Positions 1 to 5,593 of a stretch of 6,358 bases of DNA are shown one piece after another. This DNA is from JBOGZI01 sp050697275. Lineage in GTDB: Bacteria > Actinomycetota > Thermoleophilia > Solirubrobacterales > 70-9. Position numbers and translations under genes: made by a program. The notes below the pieces were generated by a model. The model worked only from the letters and a program-made list of their open reading frames with translations. It did no database searches and was not told the DNA's origin. The first letter of the stretch is position 1; the number at the start of each line of letters is the position of its first letter. The DNA lies in the NCBI GenBank assembly GCA_050697275.1, contig JBOGZI010000247.1, positions 1 to 6,358 on the forward strand. Direction: 5' to 3'.

Positions 1-384
1 GCCGAGGAGGAGCGGCGGCTGCTGGAGGACGCCGAGGCGGGCGGGCGGCGGGGGCGCTCCGGCAAGCTCACCCGAGAGGCGACCGAGCAGGTGAAGCGGG
101 TCGGGCGCCGCGCCCGCACCCGGGCGCTCGACCTCGGGCTCGGGCTCTGCTGCGCCTGGTACCGCGACCTGGCGGCGGTCGCCTCCGGCGCCGAGGAGCT
201 TGCCCTGAACAGCGACCGGCTCGAGCGGCTCCGCGAGGACGCCGAGGGGCTCGAGCCTGGGGACGCCCGGCTGGCGGTCGAGTGGGCGCTCGACGCCCGC
301 CGCCGGCTGCGCCTCAACGTCTCCGAGGAGCTCGCCCTGGAGGCGCTCTGGCTGCGCCTCCGTTCGACGCTGGCTCAAGCCTGA
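1..384 (+). CDS. holB: DNA polymerase III subunit delta' (C-terminal part, 5' end outside window)
   Basis: The frame is open from base 1 to the TGA at 382-384, giving 127 residues of a gene that begins upstream. A GTG at 91 opens a shorter frame, but the sense reading continues back to the edge (A-E-E-E-R-R-L-L...), so I treat it as internal. Delta' is a clamp-loader subunit that helps load the sliding clamp at replication forks. The visible part is a mostly helical, Arg/Glu/Leu-rich C-terminal domain. The segment around CAWYRDL, then a stretch on separating helices, and the final DARRRLRLNVSEELALEALW block match the end of actinobacterial delta' proteins, where an N-x-x-x-x-LALE motif precedes the last helix. 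The AAA+ ATPase part with Walker motifs is outside the window, so the name rests on the C-terminal pattern alone. Its end overlaps the convergent membrane-protein gene by 10 bp. It could be another helical protein. Confidence 0.72.
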   Translation, partial: AEEERRLLEDAEAGGRRGRSGKLTREATEQVKRVGRRARTRALDLGLGLCCAWYRDLAAVASGAEELALNSDRLERLREDAEGLEPGDARLAVEWALDARRRLRLNVSEELALEALWLRLRSTLAQA

Positions 385-2684
385 GGCGAACGGGGCGGCT
401 CGCAGGGCCTCCCCTGGCGCATCCGCCCGCCCGCCCCACTCACCTCCATCACGTCGAGCACGCCATTCGAGTAGACGACTCGGCCGAGCCGATACAGGCA
501 CGGGCTCACCGGGCCGTCCGGCCGAGAGACGACGACGTGGGTGACGCCGTAGCGCTCCACCATGGTCCGAAGGGCCTCCCGATCCGCGCGGGCGTACACG
601 GCCCGCTCGAGCCGGCGTCGCTCCGGGAAGGGATCTTTCTGCGCCAGCTGGACTGCAAGCGGTTCGGTCGCGATCGCCTCCCTCGAGTAGGCCCAGCCCT
701 CGCGGAAGGTGCGCCGCTCGGTGAACGCCGGGTAGTGGAGGTCGGTCGGGCGGTACCTCCCGCTGACCGGCGCGTCGCTGCTCACCGCGAGCACCGCGTC
801 CTGGTCGAGATGGTCGCGGATCCACTCCATCCCCTCGAGCTCGCGCGACTGCATCCCGTAGGTTGGAGCGACATAAAGAGGCGTACCCGCCTCGAGCTGC
901 CGGACCCTGAGGGGACCGATGTCGATCGCGGCGTTGAGGGCGGCGGTGAGCAGCAGCGCGATCACCCCGAGGACCGCCGCGCGGGCCGCCAAGGCGCGGC
1001 GGGCACGGAGCATGAGCAGCAAGAGAAGAAGGCCGGCGACCCCGACCGGCGCGTATAGAAGGAGATCGGCGCGGACGTAGTGGGCCTGCGCCCAGAGCCG
1101 ATCGGCGAGCAGGGCGAGCGCGACGATCGCCGCCACCCATCCGCCGGCGAGCGCGACGAAGGCCCCCCACTTGCGATCGAGGCGGCTCGAGTGGCTCTCT
1201 AGGAACCGGATCAGCCCTCCCGCGGCCAGCGGGAAGCTGGCGACGAGCCCGAATGTAGTTATGTAGTTCTGCTCGTAGAACTCGCCCTGGAGCAGGAAGA
1301 AGGCCATCAGGCCGACAGCCAGCATGGAGAGCGCGAGGGCGGTGGAGGGCGCAAGAGGGGACCCCCGCTTTCGCCCGATCCAGAGGAGTCCGATCAGGGG
1401 GGCGGCGAGATAGGCCGCGATCCCGATCGGGATCGCGGCAACCCAGAAGGCCGCGTCCGCGAGCAGCCCGTCCGGGAACTGAGCGTGGGCGCGGTCGAGG
1501 ACGGGCATCTGCGCCACCGTGCCCGGCGGGGCGAGCTCCAGGCCGGACTCGGCGGATCCGTAGAGGATCGCGAGGTAGGCCGCGAAGAAGGCGACGCACA
1601 GACCCAGGGCCGCTGACCCGGGCCGATCCACCGCGCCGACGCTGAGGCGGCGCCAGAGCAGGTAGACCGCCAGGCCGCCCGCCATCAGCGGCAGGATCAC
1701 CCCCTTGGCGCCGCCCGCCCCGGCGAGCAGGATCGCGAGCAAGGCCCAGAGCTCCAGGCCCCGTCCGGCGAACCACGGTGAGCTTCGCTCGGAGACCCGG
1801 CGATCGAGCAGGCACCAGAGCAGGATCAGCGCCGGGACGAAGATCGTCACCCCCAGGAGCTGGCTGGGGCTGTAGGCGAACGAGTCGAGCCCGTACTCCG
1901 TGAAGGCCCGCGAATCGGAGACGCTGATGTCGATCGCTCGGACCAGGAGGAGGAGCGCAGCGGCGAGTGGGCCCGCCCAGACCCTGCCGGTGACGACGCG
2001 GGCGGCGAGGGCGACCTGGAGGGTGAGAAGGGCGATCAGCGGCAGGGCGAAGAGCCGGAACATGATCACGGGGAGCTGGATGCCCGTCACCTGGGAGATC
2101 GCGGCCATGTGGAGGTTGGCGAAGTAGTGGTAGGGGTACGGCTCACCGGCGACCCCGGGGTTGGCCACCGGCCAGTTGTGGAGGGCGTCGCCGGCGATCG
2201 CGACGTTGAAGACCAGGTCGCCGGGGTACTGGACCAGGTCAACGGTGCCGGGCAGGGGTGTCCTGGCGAAGACCGCGAGCCCGACGTACGCGAAGGCCAG
2301 CAGGCAGAGCCCGGCGAGTCCCCAGCGGGCCCCGGGTGTGAAGAGCGGCGGTCGGCCGGGATCACGGGCCCGGTCCCAGCGGCGGAGGAGCACGAGTGCC
2401 GCCGGCACGCCGACCGCCGCCGGATAGGCGAGGAACAGCTCGCGGACTCCGAGCGCGGCGGTGAGGCTGAAGGCGAGGATCTCGAGGGTGAGCCCGAGCG
2501 GCCAACCGAGTGCCAGCTGCCAGGCGAACCCGCGGGTGCGGGGAGCGATCGCCCGCAGCACCAGCCACCCGGGGCCCACCACGAAGGCGACCTCGTAGCC
2601 CAGGTAGCGCGCCAGCTCGTCCACCGAGACGCCCGTGGCCAGCCACAGGGCTAACGCGGCGCCCGCTACTGCAATCGCCGGCAT
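375..2684 (-). CDS. Polytopic membrane protein of unknown function, GT-C glycosyltransferase-like
   Basis: The gene encodes 769 residues with about 15 hydrophobic segments. By eye these lie near residues 1-17, 33-48, 55-78, 82-100, 121-140, 205-230, 235-250, 276-293, 310-345 (two), 358-376, 411-436, 447-466, 474-492, 507-527, 541-559 and 568-588. A long polar loop (about 141-204) carries YPGD (D156), then PYPYHY and NLHMAAIS. A soluble C-terminal domain (about 590-750) has EGMEWIRDHL, ERRTFREGWAYS and YGVTHVVVS. This layout, many helices with an acidic residue in the first large outer loop and a C-terminal soluble domain, recalls GT-C lipid-linked sugar transferases and related actinobacterial envelope proteins. 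No substrate can be named. I chose ATG 2684 because it begins a hydrophobic helix and its first codons are AT-richer (ATT, GCA, GTA, TTA). No good ribosome binding site is visible. An in-frame ATG at 2753 would add 23 polar residues. The frame stays open much further upstream, but there it is antisense to the kinase. Confidence 0.82.
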   Translation of the reverse strand: MPAIAVAGAALALWLATGVSVDELARYLGYEVAFVVGPGWLVLRAIAPRTRGFAWQLALGWPLGLTLEILAFSLTAALGVRELFLAYPAAVGVPAALVLLRRWDRARDPGRPPLFTPGARWGLAGLCLLAFAYVGLAVFARTPLPGTVDLVQYPGDLVFNVAIAGDALHNWPVANPGVAGEPYPYHYFANLHMAAISQVTGIQLPVIMFRLFALPLIALLTLQVALAARVVTGRVWAGPLAAALLLLVRAIDISVSDSRAFTEYGLDSFAYSPSQLLGVTIFVPALILLWCLLDRRVSERSSPWFAGRGLELWALLAILLAGAGGAKGVILPLMAGGLAVYLLWRRLSVGAVDRPGSAALGLCVAFFAAYLAILYGSAESGLELAPPGTVAQMPVLDRAHAQFPDGLLADAAFWVAAIPIGIAAYLAAPLIGLLWIGRKRGSPLAPSTALALSMLAVGLMAFFLLQGEFYEQNYITTFGLVASFPLAAGGLIRFLESHSSRLDRKWGAFVALAGGWVAAIVALALLADRLWAQAHYVRADLLLYAPVGVAGLLLLLLMLRARRALAARAAVLGVIALLLTAALNAAIDIGPLRVRQLEAGTPLYVAPTYGMQSRELEGMEWIRDHLDQDAVLAVSSDAPVSGRYRPTDLHYPAFTERRTFREGWAYSREAIATEPLAVQLAQKDPFPERRRLERAVYARADREALRTMVERYGVTHVVVSRPDGPVSPCLYRLGRVVYSNGVLDVMEVSGAGGRMRQGRPCEPPRSPQA
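2652..2654 (-). other. Rare TTA leucine codon at residue 11 of the membrane protein
   Basis: The eleventh codon of the membrane-protein gene reads TTA, in a genome where leucine is written almost entirely as CTG or CTC. In Streptomyces such codons depend on the bldA tRNA and can delay expression, but nothing here shows that applies to this organism. The simpler reading is that low-structure, AT-richer codons are favoured at the start of a gene, which mildly supports the ATG at 2684. Confidence 0.5.
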
Positions 2685-2713
2685 CGTGCCGTGGTCTCTG
2701 GCGTCCTTGCCAT

Positions 2714-2731
2714 GTCCATCACGATATGGAC
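2714..2731. promoter_or_regulatory. Dyad-symmetric site, possible operator
   Basis: GTCCAT at 2714-2719 and ATGGAC at 2726-2731 form a perfect 6-bp inverted repeat around a 6-bp centre (CACGAT). It lies 30-47 bp upstream of the membrane-protein start and just before a TTGACC box on the other strand. Such 18-bp dyads are typical of dimeric repressor or activator sites. OmpR/PhoB-family regulators usually bind direct repeats, so this may not be the site of the neighbouring regulator. A 6-bp arm could also occur by chance in 170 bp. Confidence 0.3.
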
Positions 2732-2850
2732 GTTGACCTTCGCGATGCGGCATCCTGGGTGCGTACGCTTCCCGCTGTAAGCGAACGCCAACAAACGGAG
2801 GATGGTGGGGGCGGCCAGGTGTCGCCACCACACACTTTCCAAGAATCCTC

Positions 2851-2856
2851 GGAGAG
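2851..2856 (+). promoter_or_regulatory. Ribosome binding site favouring the ATG at 2859
   Basis: GGAGAG ends two bases before the ATG at 2859; counting only the GGAG core the gap is four bases, which is short but workable. The competing upstream ATG at 2802 has a better core, GGAGG at 2797-2801, but with no spacer. A GTG at 2805 in the same frame would have a three-base gap to that GGAGG and cannot be ruled out. Confidence 0.45.
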
Positions 2857-2858
2857 CG

Positions 2859-4583
2859 ATGGAGAAGGCCAGCGCGAGTGGCCCCGGTCGGGGCCGCCGG
2901 ATAAGCATGAGGCTGTGGCTGGGGGCGGCCTTCGCCGGGGTGACGCTGATCTCGGCGGTGGCGGTGTACGTCTTCGTCAACGACTCCTCGGGCCGCACCC
3001 TGCAGAGCCAGGCGGCCGACATCGCGGTCGGCAAGACCGCCAGCGTCGCCGACGACCTGGCCGCCGGGAAGGGGGCGGCCGCCCAGATCCTCGCCGAAGC
3101 CAACAGCGAGACGCTCGAGGCCTGGGCGGTGAGTCGCAAGGGCGAGCCCTTCGCGCCCCAGCCGGACTTCGCGGAGCTGCAGGGTGTCGAGTACGCGCCG
3201 GAGGCCCAGGCGGCGGCGCTCCAGGGCCGGCGCTTCCGGGTGAAGCTCCCCGACAACGTGACGGTGGCCGGGTCCCCGATCTTCGGCGAGCGTCGCGTGC
3301 GAGGGGCCGTGATCTCCCGGGTGCAGCCGCCGCCGACGCTGATCCGCGCCTTCGACAAGCTGCGCGGCGACCGGCTGCGGGCGCTTGCGATCGCGATCGT
3401 GATCGGGGTGCTGGTCGGCTTCATCGTCTCCTCGCTGATCTCGATCCGGGTGAAGCGGCTCGCCCGGAGCGCCGAGCAGATGGCCGCCGGGCGCTTCGAC
3501 GCGCCGCTGCCCGCCGGGGGCGGGGACGAGATCGGCGACCTGACCCGCTCGCTGGACACGATGCGGCGGGCGCTGCGTGACACCTTCGGCATGCTCGCCA
3601 CCGAGCGCGACCGGCTCTCGGCGATCTTCGACGGCCTCACCGAGGCGGTGATCGTGGTCGGCGAGGACGGCGAGGTCCGCTTCACCAACCCGGCCGGCGG
3701 CAGACTGGTCCGTGGGGGCCATCCGGCGAGCGCGCTAGTCCCGCCGCTGCGACGCGCGGCGGACCAGGGGTCCGCGGAGACCCCCGCGCTCTCGATCGAC
3801 GGTCGCGTCTACGGCGTGCAGGCGCGGCGGGTCCCCGCCGAGCACGCCGTACTGCTGGTGGTGCGAGATCGCACCGAGGAGCTGAAGCGGGATCGGGCCG
3901 AGCGCGACTTCATCTCCAACGCGGCGCACGAGTTGCGCAACCCCCTGGCCGGGATCACCAGCTCGATCGAGGTGCTGCAGGAGGGCGCCAAGGACGACCC
4001 CTCGGCGCGCGAGCGCTTCCTTTCGCGGCTCGCCGAGGACGCCGAGCGCATGACCCGCCTCACCCAGTCGCTGCTCGCGCTGGCCAGGGTGGAGGCGACC
4101 GGCGAGCGGGAGGAGCCCGAGGTGGTGGACGTCTCGCTGGCCGCCGAGGAGGCGCTCGTGGCGGTCGAGCCGCCGGCAGGGATCGAGCTTGGCTCCGAGG
4201 TGGACGCCGAGCTGGTTGCGCAGGGGGACCCGGTGCTGCTGCGCCAGGTCCTGATCGGCCTGCTCACCAACGCCTGCACGAACACCCCTCCGCCGGGCAG
4301 CGTTACGCTTCGCGCTCGTCGGGGGGAGGGCGAAAACGTGACCATCGAGGTCGAGGACACCGGGAAGGGCATATCGCCGGAGGAGCAGGACCGGGTGTTC
4401 GAGCGCTTCTACCGAGGCAGCGCGGCGCTCGAGAGCGAGGGCTTCGGGCTCGGCCTCTCGATCGCCAAGGGGATGGTCGCCGTGATGGACGGCGACATCG
4501 GGGTGCGCTCGGAGCCGGGTGAGGGCAGCGTCTTCTGGGTGCGTCTGCGCGCCGCCAAGCCGACCCCAACCCCGGTGGCATGA
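2859..4583 (+). CDS. Membrane sensor histidine kinase (PhoR/SenX3-like, HAMP-PAS-HisKA-HATPase)
   Basis: The product is 574 residues. It autophosphorylates on histidine and should pass the phosphate to the regulator encoded next. In order: a basic N-tail; TM1 about 17-40; an extracytoplasmic sensor of about 130 residues whose end (SPIFGERRVRGAVISR) looks like a CACHE/PAS-type fold; TM2 about 173-196; HAMP about 197-249; a short PAS-like segment about 251-340 (IFDGLTEAVIVV, then FTNPAGG); HisKA with H357 in AAHELRNPL; and HATPase with N471, DTGKGI (D500, G504), FERFYRG at 514 and GFGLGLSIAK at 528. The N-box reads NACTNTPPP instead of the usual NAxKYTP form, and the ATP lid is short. I chose ATG 2859 because GGAGAG lies at 2851-2856. 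ATG 2802 would add 19 residues, but its GGAGG touches the start codon. ATG 2907 just before TM1 is a third option. The stop overlaps the regulator start by 4 bp, so the two are one operon. Confidence 0.93.
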   Translation: MEKASASGPGRGRRISMRLWLGAAFAGVTLISAVAVYVFVNDSSGRTLQSQAADIAVGKTASVADDLAAGKGAAAQILAEANSETLEAWAVSRKGEPFAPQPDFAELQGVEYAPEAQAAALQGRRFRVKLPDNVTVAGSPIFGERRVRGAVISRVQPPPTLIRAFDKLRGDRLRALAIAIVIGVLVGFIVSSLISIRVKRLARSAEQMAAGRFDAPLPAGGGDEIGDLTRSLDTMRRALRDTFGMLATERDRLSAIFDGLTEAVIVVGEDGEVRFTNPAGGRLVRGGHPASALVPPLRRAADQGSAETPALSIDGRVYGVQARRVPAEHAVLLVVRDRTEELKRDRAERDFISNAAHELRNPLAGITSSIEVLQEGAKDDPSARERFLSRLAEDAERMTRLTQSLLALARVEATGEREEPEVVDVSLAAEEALVAVEPPAGIELGSEVDAELVAQGDPVLLRQVLIGLLTNACTNTPPPGSVTLRARRGEGENVTIEVEDTGKGISPEEQDRVFERFYRGSAALESEGFGLGLSIAKGMVAVMDGDIGVRSEPGEGSVFWVRLRAAKPTPTPVA

Positions 4584-5290
4584 GCCCCGCGCCGACCGCA
4601 TCGAGCCGGATCCTGGTGGTCGACGACGAGCCGTCCGTCCGCGAGTCGGTCGGCTACGCGCTCGAGCAGGAGGGTTTCGACGTGACGCTCGCGGCCGACG
4701 GCGAGCAGGCGGAGGAGCAGCTCTCCGACGGCAACTTCGACCTGCTGGTGATCGACATCATGATGCCGGGTAAGAGCGGTCTCGATATCTGCCGGGAGGT
4801 GCGCGCGAAGAGCCCGGTGCCGATCATCCTGCTGACCGCCAAGGACGCCGAGGTGGACAAGGTGGTCGGGCTCGAGGTGGGCGCCGACGACTACGTCACC
4901 AAGCCTTTCTCGGTGCGGGAGCTGCTCGGTCGCATCCGGGCCCAGCTCCGGCGCCGCGAGCTCGACCGCTCCGATGAGGGGGAGGGCGCCGGGATCGACA
5001 CGGGCCCCGTCACGATCGACCTGGCGCGGCATCTGGTCACGATTCGCGGCGAGCCGGTCAACCTGACCCGCTCCGAGTTCCAGGTGCTCCGCCTGCTGGC
5101 GGAGAACCCGGGCCAGGTGTTCTCGCGCGAGGAGATCATGGAGGAGCTCTGGCAGACGGAGTTCCGCGGGGACGTGCGGGCCTGCGACGTGCACATCTCC
5201 AACCTGCGCCAGAAGATCGAGCGCGATCCGCAGAACCCCGAGCTGGTGCTCACGGTGCGGCGAGTGGGATACAGATTTGCGGAGGGGTAG
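4580..5290 (+). CDS. OmpR/PhoB-family DNA-binding response regulator
   Basis: The product is 236 residues, normal for the family. The receiver domain spans about 10-122: ILVVDDE with the acidic pair D15/D16, phosphoacceptor D59 in LLVIDIMMP, switch residue T86 in LLTAKD, Y105 and K108 in DDYVTKPF. A charged linker (about 124-141) leads to a winged-helix DNA-binding domain (about 142-235) with LTRSEFQVLRLLAENPGQVFSRE and the recognition-helix region ACDVHISNLRQKIE, ending in VRRVGYRF. All residues needed for phosphorylation are present. The ATG sits in an ATGA overlap with the kinase stop, preceded by a weak GGTGG at 4574-4578, so translational coupling is likely. The kinase next door is its expected phosphodonor. 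By domain type it is closest to PhoB/RegX3, which govern phosphate or envelope responses, but the real regulon cannot be read from this window, so no symbol is given. Confidence 0.96.
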   Translation: MSPAPTASSRILVVDDEPSVRESVGYALEQEGFDVTLAADGEQAEEQLSDGNFDLLVIDIMMPGKSGLDICREVRAKSPVPIILLTAKDAEVDKVVGLEVGADDYVTKPFSVRELLGRIRAQLRRRELDRSDEGEGAGIDTGPVTIDLARHLVTIRGEPVNLTRSEFQVLRLLAENPGQVFSREEIMEELWQTEFRGDVRACDVHISNLRQKIERDPQNPELVLTVRRVGYRFAEG

Positions 5291-5315
5291 ACGGCTTCGC
5301 CGATTCTCGTGAAGC

Positions 5316-5336
5316 GGGTCGCGCCAGCGCGCGCCC
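5316..5336 (+). terminator. Possible terminator hairpin after the two-component operon
   Basis: About 25 bases after the regulator stop, GGG (5316-5318), a bulged T, and CGCGC (5320-5324) can pair with GCGCG (5329-5333) and CCC (5334-5336) around a four-base CAGC loop. The stem has eight G-C pairs. It is followed by TTGC, not a run of T, so it is not a classic intrinsic terminator, though U-poor hairpins are common in GC-rich actinomycetes. GC-rich DNA makes such stems by chance, so confidence is modest. Confidence 0.35.
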
Positions 5337-5365
5337 TTGCATACCGCTTACGCGCGGCCTCGCAT

Positions 5366-5539
5366 CTAGCGCTCGACCCGGTAGCCGCCGCGATAGCTGC
5401 CGGCGCTGACGATTCGAACCGGAGGAGCGGAGCTGTGGATGACGGGGGCCTGCGCCCGGACGCCCGAGCCGCGCTCAGCGCGCCCGGCGTCGGGCCGGGC
5501 GCTGAGCTTCGCGTTCAGGTTCTGGGTGGCGGGAGGCAT
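5366..5539 (-). CDS. Possible small protein, 57 residues, unknown
   Basis: An ATG at 5539 opens 57 codons to a TAG at 5366-5368, in the gap between the response regulator and the serine hydrolase. By hand count about 50 of 57 codons end in G or C, the second position is clearly lowest (about 64%) and the first intermediate (about 75%). That order fits coding on this strand and not on the opposite strand. The product has no hydrophobic segment long enough for a membrane helix, is rich in Arg, Ala and Ser, and ends SAGSYRGGYRVER. I do not recognise it. Against it: GGAG at 5543-5540 touches the ATG with no spacer, and a stable hairpin lies inside the frame. It is in the same frame as the hydrolase, starting 54 bases after its stop, and could be read from the same transcript. 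It may be spurious. Confidence 0.38.
   Translation of the reverse strand: MPPATQNLNAKLSARPDAGRAERGSGVRAQAPVIHSSAPPVRIVSAGSYRGGYRVER
5473..5507. terminator. Strong GC-rich hairpin, possible bidirectional terminator
   Basis: GCTCAGC (5473-5479) pairs with GCTGAGC (5501-5507), and GCCCGGC (5482-5488) pairs with GCCGGGC (5494-5500). This gives 14 base pairs with a two-base bulge at 5480-5481 and a five-base loop at 5489-5493. It is the strongest hairpin I found outside the established genes and lies between two convergent units, where a terminator for either strand is expected. There is no T tract on either side. If the small minus-strand ORF is real, the hairpin lies within its codons 11-23, and termination would be less likely on that strand. 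Confidence 0.42.
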
Positions 5540-5543
5540 CTCC

Positions 5544-5565
5544 GGGTCTCTCTTCTGCGAGACCC
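5544..5565. repeat. Inverted repeat GGGTCTC/GAGACCC downstream of the serine hydrolase
   Basis: A perfect 7-bp inverted repeat with an eight-base loop starts about 28 bases past the serine-hydrolase stop. On the minus strand it ends directly before GGAG and the ATG at 5539. It may be the hydrolase's terminator (again with no T tract), an mRNA-stabilising stem, or, if the small ORF is real, a structure just upstream of its start that could influence its translation. Confidence 0.35.
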
Positions 5566-5593
5566 ATCGGTGACCTTCCCGCCGGGCTCGACA

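Larger units (their letters stand above)
2685..2858. promoter_or_regulatory. Divergent intergenic region between membrane protein and two-component operon
   Basis: This 174-bp stretch lies between two head-to-head genes and must hold promoters for both unless they are driven from elsewhere. It is visibly AT-richer than the flanking genes (for example around 2712-2737 and 2785-2797). I see a TTGACC at 2733-2738 (+) that resembles a -35 box, a TACGCT at 2764-2769 (+) that fits a minimal TAnnnT -10 box, and a TATCGT at 2726-2721 (-). None is paired with a partner at the usual 16-18 bp, so no promoter is assigned. An 8-bp palindrome, GCGTACGC, sits at 2761-2768. A CGCTT/AAGCG inverted repeat spans 2766-2783. 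A strong GGAGG lies at 2797-2801, directly against an ATG at 2802. Confidence 0.6.

Noticed and set aside
282..1058. Plus-strand frame of 258 codons over the holB end and the membrane protein
   Set aside because: Its product is Arg/Pro/His-rich with no recognisable domain and lies antisense to the membrane protein's conserved-looking C-terminal domain.
2685..3722. Long minus-strand open frame running upstream from the membrane-protein gene, antisense to the kinase
   Set aside because: It is Arg/His/Pro/Gly-rich low-sense translation opposite a clear kinase gene; the frame is open only because stop-generating codons are rare in GC-rich DNA. The membrane protein begins with a hydrophobic helix at 2684.
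3735..5194. Minus-strand frames opposite the kinase and response regulator
   Set aside because: Both plus-strand proteins have complete catalytic motifs across these regions; the antisense products are His/Arg/Ala-rich shadows.
5411..5420. GGTTCGAATC on the minus strand, identical to a tRNA T-arm loop core
   Set aside because: The flanking bases do not form the five-pair T stem (TCCGG against CGTCA), and I see no anticodon arm, D arm or acceptor stem around it. It falls inside the small minus-strand ORF.
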